A DNA stretch of 64,000 nucleotides from the NCBI RefSeq assembly GCF_000722695.1, contig NZ_JPFU01000013.1, positions 62,001-126,000 of the forward strand. The letters run 5' to 3'. The notes under the pieces are model-generated. The model ran no database searches. It saw only the letters and a program-made list of their open reading frames with translations, and was not told where the DNA came from. Made by a program: the position numbers and the translations under genes. The stretch is from Streptococcus mitis. Its GTDB lineage: Bacteria; Bacillota; Bacilli; Lactobacillales; Streptococcaceae. Every line of letters begins with the position of its first letter. Position 1 is the first letter of the stretch. Below are positions 47,601 through 57,199 of this stretch, piece after piece.

Positions 47601-48275
47601 GCCTTTGAGGAAAGATTCATTCAGCCACTTTTGAGGGTTGCTGGTGGATTGGAGGAAGTCATAGATTTTGTAAACTTGCTGGCGCAGACCCCGTTCGTCC
47701 TTGCCACGCCCTGCAAAATTTTTCAGCAAATGACTAAAGGTCTCTTTCTGTTTACCTTGGTAATGGGCTTCAAAGACCTCATGGAAGACTTCATTTTTTA
47801 GAAGGAGTTGCTCGCTTTGGTTTTGTAAAATACGGAAATTAGGCGCAATATCAATTAGATAACCGTGTTTGCTAAGGAACTTTTGTGTGAAAGAGTCCAT
47901 GGTTCCGATGGCAGAGTTGGGTAGGTCTGCCAACTGACAACCCAAGTGTTGTTTGAGGTCAACGTCATCGCTTTCTTGGATTTGTTGGCTGATTTTTTTC
48001 TCCAAACGTTCTTTAAGTTCGGTCGCAGCCTTGACGGTAAAGGTTGAGATAAAGAGTTGAGAAATTTCGACTCCACGCGCTAATTGGTCCAGAATACGCT
48101 CGGCCATGACAAAGGTTTTACCAGAACCAGCCGACGCTGAGACCAGGATATTCTGGCCAGAAGTGTAGATGGCTTCAATTTGTTCGGCAGTTTTCTTTTG
48201 TTCCTTGTTCGAATTTGCTTCTGCTTCTTGCAATTTTTGAATTTCCTTCTCGATTAAAAAGGGAATAGGCTTCAT
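44625..48275 (-). CDS. rexA: RexA/AddA ATP-dependent helicase-nuclease subunit
   Basis: A 1216-residue subunit of the RexAB (AddAB) enzyme that unwinds and resects double-strand DNA ends until a Chi site, preparing recombination. Helicase motifs are [17 protein letters not shown] (motif I), [15 protein letters not shown] (motif II), [24 protein letters not shown] and [16 protein letters not shown] RecB-type nuclease domain at the end has [11 protein letters not shown]. It overlaps rexB by four bases (ATGA). All main motifs are present. Confidence 0.96.
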   Translation of the reverse strand: MKPIPFLIEKEIQKLQEAEANSNKEQKKTAEQIEAIYTSGQNILVSASAGSGKTFVMAERILDQLARGVEISQLFISTFTVKAATELKERLEKKISQQIQESDDVDLKQHLGCQLADLPNSAIGTMDSFTQKFLSKHGYLIDIAPNFRILQNQSEQLLLKNEVFHEVFEAHYQGKQKETFSHLLKNFAGRGKDERGLRQQVYKIYDFLQSTSNPQKWLNESFLKGFEKADFTSEKEKLTTQIQQALWDLESFFRYHLDNDAKEFPKAAYLESVQLILDEIDSLNQESDSQAYQTVLARVVAISKEKNGRALTNASRKADLKPLADAYNEERKTQFAKLGQLADQITILDYQERYHGETWELAKTFQAFMSDFVEAYRQRKRQENAFEFADISHYTIEILENFPQVREAYQERFHEVMVDEYQDTNHIQERMLELLSNGHNRFMVGDIKQSIYRFRQADPQIFNEKFQRYVQNPKEGKLILLKENFRSSSEVLSATNDVFERLMDQEVGEINYDNMHQLVFANTKLTPNPDNKAEFLLYDKDDTGEEDESQTETKLTGEMRLVIKEILKLHKEKGVAFKEIALLTSSRSRNDQILLALSEYGIPVKTDGEQNNYLQSLEVQVMLDTLRVIHNPLQDYALVALMKSPMFGFDEDELARLSLQKAEDKTQENLYEKLVNAQKQAASQKNLIHSTLAEKLNQFMDILDSWRLYAKTHSLYDLIWRIYNDRFYYDYVGALPNGPARQANLYALALRADQFEKSNFKGLSRFIRMIDQVLEAQHDLASVAVAPPKDAVELMTIHKSKGLEFPYVFILNMDQDFNKQDSMSEVILSRKNGLGIKYIAKMETGAVEAHYPKSIKLSIPSLTYIQNEEELQLASYSEQMRLLYVAMTRAEKKLYLVGKGSREKLEAKEYPAAKNGKLDSSTRLQAKNFQDWLWAISKVFAKDHLNFSYRFVSEDQLTRETIGQLENKSPLQDSSQADNRQSEIIKEALEMLKEVEVYNTLHRAAIELSSVQTPSQIKKFYEPVMDMEGVEIAGQDQSVDKKISFDLPDFSTKEKVTGAEIGSATHELMQRIDLSQRPTLTSLTETLKQVQTSPAVRDKINLLKILAFFDTGLGQEIIANTNHLYREQPFSMLKRDQRSQEDFVVRGILDGYLLYEDRIILFDYKTDRYDEPSQLIDRYRGQLALYGEALSRAYSIENIEKYLILLGKDEVQVVKV

Positions 48276-51200
48276 CGATTCAACTCCTCTCTTATTTTTT
48301 CAAACCAAGCTTGCTTGAGTTTTTCTCCGACAAGACGCTTGCCATCAGCTAAGTCCAACTTTTCTAGAAAACGGGCTTGACCTAAGTGGTAATTGGCTTC
48401 AAAGCCAGTAATGGCTTGATGTTGCTGAACATACGGTGCAATACTTCTGCCATTTTCAGTATAAGGGTTAATGGCGAACTGGCCTGTTAAAATCTTCTTA
48501 GCTGCTTTTTTATAAAGATGGGCATTGTAGTCCAGTAGGAGCTGGAATTCCTCATCCGTCAGCTGATTGGCCTTGTTTTTATTGTAAAATTCGCCTAAAT
48601 GACTGCTTTCTTTTTCTAAAAAGAGACCTTGGTATTTCATTGACTTGCTAGCTTCTACTACTGCACCTGCCAGACTTTTAACGGCCGTCAAAGATTGGAC
48701 AGGATCAGCCATTTCCAAGTACATGGCACCAAAAAAGTTCTGCTCCCCTTCTCTTTTTAGGGCAGCTAGGTAGGTTGGTAACTGAGAATTAAGCCCATTA
48801 AAGAAATGAGGAAACTGGAACTGAGTCAGACTCGACTTGTAGTCTACTACCCCTATCGCCCCATCAGCTTTCAATCGGTCAATGCGGTCAACCTTGCCTC
48901 GTACAAAGACACTGCGTCCATTGTCCAATTGAATAAAGGCTTGGTCTTTGCCACCAAAATTTGCCTCTTCTTTGATGGTTTCGATGGCTGGATTGTGTCG
49001 GAGAATATGTCCAGTCGTCCGCGCCACATCAAGCAGAACTTCCTTGGTAAACTGGGCTTCCAAACTTTCCTGATAAATGGCTTCAAATTCGCGTTCTTGA
49101 CTGGTTTCTTGAATAGCTTGTTCTAAACGTTGGTCAAAGGAATCTTCGTCAGGCAACTGCAAGGTGCGTTCAAAGATACGGTGCAAGAAATTTCCGTGAC
49201 TGCGGGCATCAGGACGTAGACGTAATTCCTCCTGCAAGCCTAAAATGTAGCGGAGGAAATAACTGTATTGGTTTCGGTAAAACTCCGTCAAACCAGACGT
49301 AGACAGGTAAAACTCTTGATCAGCGGGATAGAGAGCCTGTAAGGTATCCTTGGTCAACTGCTTACTGCTTGGACTGGTTGGGAGGGCAGGATTTTCCAAA
49401 CCTTGCTGGTCTAGTTTTTTCCCCATGACACGCGCCAGAACCTTGACAAAGGTCAAATCTTGCTCAGTATCACTTGTCTCGCCCTGCTGGTGATAGGAAA
49501 CCAGACTGGACAAAAGACTGTGATATGAGCCCATATCTTCCTTAGACAGCCCTTTGTGATTCATCCTCTTCTCTTTCCGCCTAAATCCAAAATGGACCAG
49601 CTCTTGAAGATAGGCTGACTCCTTGCTTTCACTTTCATTAAAAAGGCTTGGAGCTGACAAGACCAACTGCTTGCGAGCAGAATTGACCAAGGAAAGCATG
49701 GTATAGCGATTTTTCTTGAGGTTCTCCCTGCTGGCAATTAGCAATTGCGCCCCCTCTTCTGTCGTTTGGTTTAAGTTTTGTCTCTCTTCATCTGTCAAAA
49801 GACTGGTGTTTTGCGCAATTTTTGGCAAATTGTCCTGAGTTAGACCAATGGCATAGACAAAGTCAGCAGTCAGTGGCGTAATCAAATCATAGCTTTGCAC
49901 CAGAACGGTGTCTACTGTTGCTGGAATAGTACGATACTGAGATAGACTCATCCCAGAATGGAGCAAGGCTAGAAAGTCCTCTAGACTAACCTGTGAACCA
50001 GCAAAAACGGTCGCAAATTGTTCTAAAACATGACAGAAAGCCTTCCAAACTTCGGCTTGTCTTTCCTGTTCTACAGCTTCCATAGTGGCTGTCAAATCTT
50101 GCAGTTGCTTGCTGAGACAAGCTCCCTTCAAAAAGACTGTCCATTTTTTAAGAAGATTTTCAGACTTTTGTTTACGGCTGGTAAATAAGGTTTCGAGAGG
50201 TTCTAAAATTCTCAGACGAAGGGCATTCAAACCTTCCAAATCAAACTTTCCATGGTGGGATTTGGTAAAGGTTTGCTGAAAGGATGGCAAGCCATTGATA
50301 CCAAGATAGCGGATATATTGCTCAAATGAGTCAATAGTAGCCTGACTAAGGTCGGTATACAGACCTGTTCTGAGGAGGTTAATCAAATCTTCCTGACGGA
50401 AACGATAGCGCTTTAAAGCTAAAATAGACTCGACAAACTGTGTCAAGGGATGATGGGCCATGGATTCGCTTCTACCAAGATAGAAAGGAATCTGATACTG
50501 GTCAAAAATGGTTTTCAGCGATAACTGGTAAGAAGCTACATCGCCCAAGAGAATACGAAAATGCTTGTAGCTCAGGTCTGAGTTCTCATGCAATTTCTGA
50601 CGGATACTACGGGCTACCAACTCCAACTCTTCTTTTTGCGTCAAGCAAGACCAGATTTGTAAGTTTTCACGGTCTTTCTCATCGATATCCAAAGCGAGTT
50701 CTGAAAAGTCATAAGAAGATTCCAGCAAACGAGAGACCTTGTCAAAACTATCCATCTGCTCATGAGTTTGAGAATAATCCTGAGCAGGTGTTTGGTATTT
50801 AGAGGCTAGATGATGGAGAAACTCCACACTAGCTTGGTAGAGATTACCCTCGCTAAAAGGACTGGTATAAGCTTTCTTGCTAGCATAGACTCCGATGACA
50901 ATCTCAACACCCTTGCCATGAAGTAAGTCCACAATCCGCTCTTCCTCGGCAGAAAAACGGGTAAATCCATCAATAACCAAGGCGATTTGACTAAAATCAC
51001 TACTTACCTTATTATTCTCAATAGCTTCAATCAAATGGGACAATTGACTTCCCTGAGCCAACTGGTCTTGATTGAGATAGGCCGTTACTTTCTCAAAAAT
51101 CAAGAGTAAATCTGCTCTCTTATCCTCATCTGTCAAACTTTCCAAGTCCAAAAAATTCATCTGAGCAGTTGCTATCTCATGATAAAGTTCCATCAACTGC

Positions 51201-51547
51201 TGGATAAACTGAGGATCCTGCTTGATAGCTCCATAAACACGTAAATCCTTAGGATCAAGTTCGGCAAGACATCTGTAAAAGACCATCCCAAGCCCGATGT
51301 CATCTAAACTGGTTTTAGCAGGCAAGTCATTCAAGACCAGGTAACGAGCCATTTGAGCAAAGCGCGTGACGGTAATCGCAAAAGAAGCCTGCTGGAACAA
51401 GCATTCCAGCACGGCGCGTTCCTTTTCAAAAGAAAGAGAGTTGGGGGCAATGTAGAAGACCCGCTTGCCAGCAGCAACTAGCTCCTCTGCCTCTCTAGTT
51501 AGAATTTCTGTCAAAGAAGTCCGAATATCAGTATAAAGTAATTTCAT
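48272..51547 (-). CDS. rexB: RexB/AddB exonuclease subunit
   Basis: A 1091-residue second subunit of the RexAB recombination enzyme. Its helicase-like part is degenerate: the N-terminal segment [15 protein letters not shown] stands where AddB proteins often have a P-loop, with no GKT seen, as in streptococcal RexB. The C-terminal nuclease domain has [17 protein letters not shown] with the catalytic D-x-K. It is first in the operon with rexA and the Cys-motif gene. A short promoter region separates it from the divergent Cof-type gene. Confidence 0.95.
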   Translation of the reverse strand: MKLLYTDIRTSLTEILTREAEELVAAGKRVFYIAPNSLSFEKERAVLECLFQQASFAITVTRFAQMARYLVLNDLPAKTSLDDIGLGMVFYRCLAELDPKDLRVYGAIKQDPQFIQQLMELYHEIATAQMNFLDLESLTDEDKRADLLLIFEKVTAYLNQDQLAQGSQLSHLIEAIENNKVSSDFSQIALVIDGFTRFSAEEERIVDLLHGKGVEIVIGVYASKKAYTSPFSEGNLYQASVEFLHHLASKYQTPAQDYSQTHEQMDSFDKVSRLLESSYDFSELALDIDEKDRENLQIWSCLTQKEELELVARSIRQKLHENSDLSYKHFRILLGDVASYQLSLKTIFDQYQIPFYLGRSESMAHHPLTQFVESILALKRYRFRQEDLINLLRTGLYTDLSQATIDSFEQYIRYLGINGLPSFQQTFTKSHHGKFDLEGLNALRLRILEPLETLFTSRKQKSENLLKKWTVFLKGACLSKQLQDLTATMEAVEQERQAEVWKAFCHVLEQFATVFAGSQVSLEDFLALLHSGMSLSQYRTIPATVDTVLVQSYDLITPLTADFVYAIGLTQDNLPKIAQNTSLLTDEERQNLNQTTEEGAQLLIASRENLKKNRYTMLSLVNSARKQLVLSAPSLFNESESKESAYLQELVHFGFRRKEKRMNHKGLSKEDMGSYHSLLSSLVSYHQQGETSDTEQDLTFVKVLARVMGKKLDQQGLENPALPTSPSSKQLTKDTLQALYPADQEFYLSTSGLTEFYRNQYSYFLRYILGLQEELRLRPDARSHGNFLHRIFERTLQLPDEDSFDQRLEQAIQETSQEREFEAIYQESLEAQFTKEVLLDVARTTGHILRHNPAIETIKEEANFGGKDQAFIQLDNGRSVFVRGKVDRIDRLKADGAIGVVDYKSSLTQFQFPHFFNGLNSQLPTYLAALKREGEQNFFGAMYLEMADPVQSLTAVKSLAGAVVEASKSMKYQGLFLEKESSHLGEFYNKNKANQLTDEEFQLLLDYNAHLYKKAAKKILTGQFAINPYTENGRSIAPYVQQHQAITGFEANYHLGQARFLEKLDLADGKRLVGEKLKQAWFEKIREELNR

Positions 51548-51663
51548 CTCTGCCTCGTTGCAATTTTCATTACCTTTTATTATACCATGATTAGCCCAAA
51601 GATTCCTCCTCCTTTCCTCTAAAATATGCTATAATAATACCAAAAGATAAAGAAGGAAAACCT

Positions 51664-52473
51664 ATGATTAAACTACTAGCCTTGGATATGGACGGAACCC
51701 TCCTCAATGAAGTCAAGGAAATCCCACAAGCTCACATTACTGCTATTCACCAAGCTATTGAAAAAGGTGTCAAACTGGTCCTCTGTACGGGTCGCCCACT
51801 TTTTGGTGTCCTCCCCTACTATAAAAAATTGGGACTTGACCTCCAGAATGAGTATGTGATTGTTAACAACGGTTGTTCAACTCACCAGACAAGTGACTGG
51901 GGACTAGTTGACTGGCAAGAACTTAGTCCAACAGACATCGAATACCTCTATGACCTAGCTGAAAAAAGTGATGTTCAGTTGACTCTTTTTGATGAGGAGC
52001 ATTATTTTGTCCTCGGTGGCAAGCCTAATGAAATCATTCAAAATGATGCCAAGTTAGTCTTTTCAGACCTGACTGAAATTTCTCTTGAGGAAGCGACTAG
52101 TGGCAAGTATCGCATGTTCCAAGGGATGTTTTTGGGCACCAAAGAGCAAACAGACGATTTTGAGGAGCGCTTTGCTAGAGAGCTCTGTCAACGATTCAGT
52201 GGCGTTCGTTCGCAACCTGTCATTTATGAAGCTATGCCACTTGGTACGACAAAGGCTACCGCTCTTTCTCGTCTAGCTGAGATTTTGCAGATTAAACCAT
52301 CAGAAATTATGGCCATGGGTGATGCCAATAACGATATCGAAATGCTCCAGTTTGCAGGCCTTGGGATTGCAATGGGAAATGCCAGCGATTATGTCAAATC
52401 CCTAGCTGATGACGTTACAGCAAGCAACGAAGAAGACGGCGTTGCGCGTGCCATTGAGAAATATATTTTATAG
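51664..52473 (+). CDS. Cof-type HAD-superfamily sugar-phosphate phosphatase
   Basis: A 269-residue haloacid dehalogenase-type phosphatase of the Cof/YidA group. Motif I LALDMDGTLLN holds the nucleophile Asp8, motif II is VLCTGRP, and the last motif MAMGDANNDIEML binds Mg2+; a C2-type cap lies between. These enzymes remove phosphate from sugar phosphates or similar small molecules; the substrate here is unknown. AAGAAGGAAAACCT precedes the ATG. It is a single gene with its own terminator. Confidence 0.93.
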   Translation: MIKLLALDMDGTLLNEVKEIPQAHITAIHQAIEKGVKLVLCTGRPLFGVLPYYKKLGLDLQNEYVIVNNGCSTHQTSDWGLVDWQELSPTDIEYLYDLAEKSDVQLTLFDEEHYFVLGGKPNEIIQNDAKLVFSDLTEISLEEATSGKYRMFQGMFLGTKEQTDDFEERFARELCQRFSGVRSQPVIYEAMPLGTTKATALSRLAEILQIKPSEIMAMGDANNDIEMLQFAGLGIAMGNASDYVKSLADDVTASNEEDGVARAIEKYIL

Positions 52474-52481
52474 TAAAGAAG

Positions 52482-52505
52482 CCCAGTTCATACCAACTGG
52501 GTTTT
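52482..52505 (+). terminator. terminator after the Cof-type gene
   Basis: CCCAGTT (52482-52488) pairs with AACTGGG (52495-52501) and is followed by TTTT, ending the single-gene transcript nine bases past the stop. Confidence 0.8.
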
Positions 52506-52614
52506 GATATTTAAGAATTCCTAAAACTTTAGAAACTCTTTAGAAATGCTTGAGCTTTCTTTGATTTCTATACTTTATACTAAAGTTAACAAAATAAATC
52601 AAAAGGAGAGAATC

Positions 52615-53523
52615 ATGAAAACAGTACTTGACATTCATGGATTGTCCAAAAACTTCGACAAACAAGCTATCCTTCAGGATCTTCATCTAACGATAAGAGA
52701 GGGAGACATTTATGGACTTATTGGGAAAAACGGAGCTGGGAAGACTACCTTAATAAAAATTATTACGCAACTACTCTTTGCAGATAAAGGGACTGTTTCC
52801 CTCTTCTCTAGCCAAACGGAAAATGAGTGGACCAAGGCTCTATCTAGAGTAGGTTCAGTGATCGAATCACCTGTAGCTCATAATCACTTAACAGCCTATC
52901 AAAATCTGAAATATTACTGTATGATTCGTCATATTCCAAATGCTGATCAAGTTATTCGAGAAACGCTGGACTATGTAGGTTTGACAGATACAGGTAAAAA
53001 AGTCTTTCGTGATTTCTCGCTAGGAATGAAACAAAGACTTGGTATTGCCATTGCCCTCCTATCCAAACCAGATTTCCTAATCTTAGATGAACCTATTAAT
53101 GGTCTCGACCCAATCGGTATCAAAGAATTTCGACTAATGATTCAACGCCTCAATCAAGAACAAGGAATCACCATTCTCATTTCTAGCCATATCTTGTCAG
53201 AACTCTACCTCGTAGCTAATCGTTTTGGGATTTTAGATCAAGGAAAGATTATCCGTGAAATCAGCAAAGCTGAATTTGAAACACTAAGTGAGGATTATAT
53301 TGTACTTAAGACAGCTGACCAAGAGAAAGCTTGTCAAGTATTGAAAGAACAAATCCAGCTCCAGTTCAAGGTTGTTAATTCAGAAAATGAAATCCATATC
53401 TTTGGTCAGGAACAAGATGTCAAACAGATTCTTAAGGAATTAACCTTAGCAGATGTTGCCATTGACGAGATTTACTACGCACGTCAAAACCTAGAAGAAT
53501 ACTTCACTCAATTGGTCCAATAG
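52615..53523 (+). CDS. ABC transporter ATPase (drug/lantibiotic exporter type)
   Basis: A 302-residue ATPase with Walker A GLIGKNGAGKTTLIKII, signature SLGMKQRLGIA and Walker B LILDEPINGLDP, and a C-terminal extension typical of bacitracin/lantibiotic-type exporters. The start at 52615 (MKTVLDIHG) is preferred over the in-frame codon at 52546, since AAAGGAGAG lies just upstream. It is followed ten bases later by its permease gene. The facing two-component system suggests it responds to an envelope-active peptide. Confidence 0.9.
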   Translation: MKTVLDIHGLSKNFDKQAILQDLHLTIREGDIYGLIGKNGAGKTTLIKIITQLLFADKGTVSLFSSQTENEWTKALSRVGSVIESPVAHNHLTAYQNLKYYCMIRHIPNADQVIRETLDYVGLTDTGKKVFRDFSLGMKQRLGIAIALLSKPDFLILDEPINGLDPIGIKEFRLMIQRLNQEQGITILISSHILSELYLVANRFGILDQGKIIREISKAEFETLSEDYIVLKTADQEKACQVLKEQIQLQFKVVNSENEIHIFGQEQDVKQILKELTLADVAIDEIYYARQNLEEYFTQLVQ

Positions 53524-53533
53524 GAGGAAAATC

Positions 53534-54286
53534 ATGATACATACAATTCAAGCAGACTTTTACCGTCTTTTCCGTTCCAAAGGTTTTTGGATTACAGAGT
53601 TCATTCTCTTTTCTCTCATGCTAATGGGCGCAAGTATTGGAGCTACTGGCCATCTGATGGCAATCCAGACAGAGGAGCCAGAAATTCCAACCCATGGTTG
53701 GGACGGTGTACAAGCCCTGATTAACGCATCTAGTCAAGGTTCAAACCTCGTTTTTCTCTGTATTATTCTAACTTGCCTAGTTTTAGGTGTTGATTTAATC
53801 GGAAAGCTCTATAAAAATAGTTTGACAGTAGGTGTTTCTCGTACAGAGTTTTTCCTTGCTAAAGCCTTTGTAGTGGCTTGTATTGCACTATTGCAACTTA
53901 TCATCAGCCTTGTTATTGCCTTTATTCCAGCAACTATCTTAAATGGATTTGGAACTATGCCTGATGGCTTTATTGGAAATCTACTGATAACCATTTCCCT
54001 TCAATTCCTTTGCCTCCTTGCTTGGCTTTCCATTGTTTCCTTTATTCTCTATGTGAGTCATTCTTATCTTGCAGTATTTATTGGGTATTTGGTCAGCTCT
54101 ATCTTACTTTCTATGCCAATGCTCATCTTCCCAAGTATCAAAATTTTGCCATATTTATCATTGCAGTTTTCCTATGCTATGACTGCTAATAGTGAATCCA
54201 TTTTCTATACACTTATAATTAGCTTAGCTGTTATTGTAATCTTTAATCTAAGTGGACTGGCAGTTTTCAAAAAGAAAAGTCTATAA
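53534..54286 (+). CDS. ABC transporter permease partner
   Basis: A 250-residue membrane protein with about six transmembrane segments and an N-terminal MIHTIQADFYRLFRSKGFWI typical of LanE/ABC-2 permeases. It is translated behind the ATPase gene (AGGAGGAAAATC before the ATG) and should form the membrane channel of that exporter. Substrate unknown. The gene ends in a hairpin shared with the converging two-component operon. Confidence 0.87.
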   Translation: MIHTIQADFYRLFRSKGFWITEFILFSLMLMGASIGATGHLMAIQTEEPEIPTHGWDGVQALINASSQGSNLVFLCIILTCLVLGVDLIGKLYKNSLTVGVSRTEFFLAKAFVVACIALLQLIISLVIAFIPATILNGFGTMPDGFIGNLLITISLQFLCLLAWLSIVSFILYVSHSYLAVFIGYLVSSILLSMPMLIFPSIKILPYLSLQFSYAMTANSESIFYTLIISLAVIVIFNLSGLAVFKKKSL

Positions 54287-54292
54287 AAAATG

Positions 54293-54317
54293 ACCTCCTC
54301 TGTAGGCTAGAGGAGGT
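54293..54317. terminator. bidirectional terminator between converging operons
   Basis: ACCTCCTCT (54293-54301) and AGAGGAGGT (54309-54317) form a perfect 9-bp stem. T-tracts follow on the plus strand (TTTCTTTT) and, after a gap, on the minus strand (TTTTTTAT), so both operons can end here. Confidence 0.85.
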
Positions 54318-54326
54318 TTCTTTTCG

Positions 54327-55205
54327 TTAAAAATAAATGAAAACCGATAACCACTGGCCATCTGTGCTTAGTTTCATCTCTGCACCGAGAAGATGACATA
54401 ATTCCTCAGTGATATAAAGGCCTAAACCAGAGGATTCTTCGGTGTCTGATAGATTTTCAGAATAAAAACGGTTACTGAGATTTTCTATTTTTTTGATAGG
54501 CTGTTTAACAAGGTTTGCAATCTCTAAGACAAGCTGTTCCTTTTCTTTTCGCAAAGACAGACGCGCTTCTTCCTTTCCATGTTTGAGGACATTTCCAAGC
54601 AGATTTTGTAAAATTCGATCCAGCAAGTCTTCATCAGTCCTCATTTTCAGACCAGCTTCAACCTTAAAATCAAGCGTGATATTTGCCGCCTGAAAAACAT
54701 CATAATAAGCCAAAGTCTTTTTGGTGATAAAAGCTGAAAGATCCACTTCTTCCAGTTTCGGTTTGACAGCTCCTTCCATCAAACGACGATATTCTAGAAG
54801 AGCCTCCAAACGTTTGGAAACTAAATCAAGATGCTGGGCTATTTTTTGTAAGGTTTCTGATTTGTCTTCAGGAGACTTTATCAATTGTTGGGTGTAGCCT
54901 GAAGCGATAGTCAAAGGTGTCCGAATATCATGGGCGATATTGCTGATGGCCATATCCAGAGTCTGTTTTTCCCTTTTCATCACCAATCGAGATTGTTCCA
55001 CTTCCTGAAATAGATTCTCAATTTGCTGGTAGAGATGTAAAAAATGTTTGGAAAAAATGCTAACCCCTACTCTTTTCATACTACCTGTAAGAATCTTGTC
55101 TTCAATCTGTTGACTCAAGTTGTTAAGTGCTAGATGGTAGCGAATCAATGTAATCAATAAAATAATTAGGAGTATCAGTAGAACAAAGATTATCATGTAG
55201 GTCAT
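54327..55205 (-). CDS. sensor histidine kinase
   Basis: A 292-residue kinase with one clear N-terminal membrane segment (MTYMIIFVLLILLIILLI) and no large outside domain. The H-box SNIAHDIRTPLTI holds the phosphorylated histidine; the N-box is LLGNVLKHGKE and the G-box SSGLGLYITEE. The start at 55205 overlaps the regulator gene stop as ATGA and follows AAAGGAGAC, which is why the longer frame from 55241 is rejected. The lack of a sensor domain suggests it senses through the facing ABC transporter or at the membrane. Confidence 0.9.
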   Translation of the reverse strand: MTYMIIFVLLILLIILLITLIRYHLALNNLSQQIEDKILTGSMKRVGVSIFSKHFLHLYQQIENLFQEVEQSRLVMKREKQTLDMAISNIAHDIRTPLTIASGYTQQLIKSPEDKSETLQKIAQHLDLVSKRLEALLEYRRLMEGAVKPKLEEVDLSAFITKKTLAYYDVFQAANITLDFKVEAGLKMRTDEDLLDRILQNLLGNVLKHGKEEARLSLRKEKEQLVLEIANLVKQPIKKIENLSNRFYSENLSDTEESSGLGLYITEELCHLLGAEMKLSTDGQWLSVFIYF

Positions 55206-55903
55206 TGCTTGTCTCCTTTTAATCTTACCCCAACTCCCCAAATGGTTTCAATATATTCTTGATTTGGGTCAAGCTGGTTTAATTTTTTACGAAGATTACT
55301 CAAATGCGTATTGAGAGTATTATCTCCAGGTAGATAGCTATCCTCCCAGACCAATTCATAAAGTTCTTCCTTGGTGAAAATTTTCTTAGGATGTTTGAGG
55401 AGAGTTTGGAGAATCAAGCATTCTTTTTTGGCAAGGCGAATGATTTCCTGACTATTTTTGATTTCAAAACTTTCTGCATCAAACTGGATATTTTTCAAGT
55501 TTTGTGGCAGATTTTCAGTTTTTTCTATTTCCATAGGCTGTTTTTCTGTACTTTGGCGTAACTGAACAGTAACTCTAGCAAAGATTTCGTCCAAATCAAA
55601 AGGCTTCACTATGTAATCATTGGCACCGTCTAAGAGGTATTGACTGATTAACTTCTTATCGCTCAAAGCCGTTAGCATAATGACTGGAGTTTGACTTTGT
55701 TCCCTGATGGCTTTTAAAACCTGATCCCCATTTTTCCCAGGAAGCATGATATCTAGCAAAACGAGGTCAATCCCACCTTGGTCAAAACGCATGATTCCTT
55801 CTGTACCAGAAAAGGCTTGAATCACCTCATGCTCCTCAGTAAGAAGTGTTCGCAAAATCTCTTGAATGTCACTATTATCTTCAATAACCAATATTCTAGC
55901 CAT
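55202..55903 (-). CDS. OmpR-family response regulator
   Basis: A 233-residue regulator with a receiver domain (DN acidic pair in VIEDNSD, phosphorylated Asp in LVLLDIMLPGKNG, Lys in YIVKPFDLDEI) and a winged-helix DNA-binding domain (TKEELYELVWEDSYLPGDNT onward). The start at 55903 (MARILVIED) follows AAAGG by nine bases. It is co-transcribed with the histidine kinase and faces the ABC transporter operon, its likely target; no binding repeat was identified. Confidence 0.93.
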   Translation of the reverse strand: MARILVIEDNSDIQEILRTLLTEEHEVIQAFSGTEGIMRFDQGGIDLVLLDIMLPGKNGDQVLKAIREQSQTPVIMLTALSDKKLISQYLLDGANDYIVKPFDLDEIFARVTVQLRQSTEKQPMEIEKTENLPQNLKNIQFDAESFEIKNSQEIIRLAKKECLILQTLLKHPKKIFTKEELYELVWEDSYLPGDNTLNTHLSNLRKKLNQLDPNQEYIETIWGVGVRLKGDKQ

Positions 55904-55954
55904 AAATACCAACCTTTCTGCAACTATTATAGCATGTTTTATTGATAAAGCTTA

Positions 55955-56298
55955 AACAGAAAAGCTCCTCGCATAAAAAGCGCGAGAAAGTCAAGGCTCA
56001 GGCGATTGTCACAAGTCACGGGAGAATTGTTTCTTTTGATATTGCGCTGAACTATTGCCACGATATGAAGGTCTTCAAAATGAGTCAAAGTCCGAAGAAA
56101 TCAAAGGAAACTTGAGAAACTAACTCTTGAAGATAGATTCTATAACCATGCGCCATCTAAGGAGAGAATCAAGGTTGAAAACATCTTTGCCAAAGTAAAA
56201 CGTTTAAAATATTTTCAACAACCTATCGAAATCGACGAAAACGGTTTGGTTTACGAATGAATGTGATTGCTGGCATTATTAACCGTGAACCAGAATTT
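55955..56298 (+). mobile_element. IS1381-like (IS5 family) transposase remnant with internal deletion
   Basis: Plus-strand reading gives KREKVKAQAIVTSHGRIVSF and IALNYCHDMKVFKMSQS, then after a break LTLEDRFYNHAPSKERIKVE and NIFAKVKR, then in a shifted frame FSTTYRNRRKRFGLRMNVIA and GIINREPEF. These are pieces of the C-terminal IS1381-type transposase in order, with part of the middle missing and a frameshift. It lies directly before the left end of the second IS630-family copy. Confidence 0.8.
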
Positions 56299-57194
56299 TA
56301 TAGTAAAATGAACCAAAAATAGTACATAACGTGGTATAATCTTCTTATGGCATATTCAATAGATTTTCGTAAAAAAGTTCTCGCTTATTGTGAGCGAACA
56401 GGTAGTATAACAGAAGCATCACACATTTTCCAAATTTCACGTAATACCATTTATGGCTGGTTAAAGCTAAAAGAGAAAACAGGAGAGCTAAACCATCAAG
56501 TAAAAGGAACAAAACCAAGAAAGGTTGATAGAGATAGACTGAAAAACTATCTTACTGACAATCCAGACGCTTATTTGACTGAAATAGCTGCTGAATTTGG
56601 CTGTCATCCAACTACTATCCACTATGCTCTCAAATCTATGGGCTACACTCGAAAAAAAAGAACCACACCTACTATGAACAAGACCCAGAAAAAGTAGCTT
56701 TATTTCTTAAAAATTTTAATAGTTTAAAGCACCTAGCACCTGTTTATATTGACGAAACAGGATTCGATACTTATTTTTATCGAGAATATGGTCGCCCTTT
56801 AAAAGGTCAGATAATAAGAGGTAAAGTATCTGGAAGAAGATATCAGAGGATTTCTTTGGTTGCAGGGCTAACAAATGGTGAGTTAATCGCTCCAATGACT
56901 TACGAAGAGACGATGACGAGCGACTTTTTTGTGGAGTGGTTCAAAATGCAACTCCTGCTTACTTTAAAGACACCTCATGTCATTGTCATGGACAATGCTA
57001 GTTTTCATCCCAAGAACATCTTGGATGAACTCTGCATCCAAGATAAACACTTTTTCTTACCCCTACCGCCTTATTCACCAGATTTGAATCCTATTGAGCA
57101 AGCTTGGGCTATATTGAAAAAGAAAGTGACGGATTTATTAAGGGAAGTCCCAAATATTTTTGAATGTTTAGAGCGCTTTTTTAAAACTAATTGA
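56299..57194 (+). mobile_element. IS630-family insertion sequence, second copy, mosaic transposase
   Basis: A left inverted-repeat-like end (TATAGTAAAATGAACCAAAA) at 56299 matches the RUP/IS630-Spn1 terminus I recall, and adjoins a TA. ORF A (56347-56697) has the HTH SITEASHIFQISRNTIYGWL. ORF B, joined by a frameshift at the A8G tract near 56652-56660, ends at 57194 with the DDE parts YIDETGFD, VMDNASFH and LNPIEQAWAILKKK. ORF B has no own start before 56856, so a frameshifted fusion is needed. After 56931 it no longer resembles the copy at 5173. No right inverted repeat was found. Confidence 0.82.
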
Positions 57195-57199
57195 CTATG

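Noticed and set aside
50440..50802. 120-residue plus-strand ORF within rexB
   Set aside because: Lies opposite a well-supported gene and shows no independent signals.
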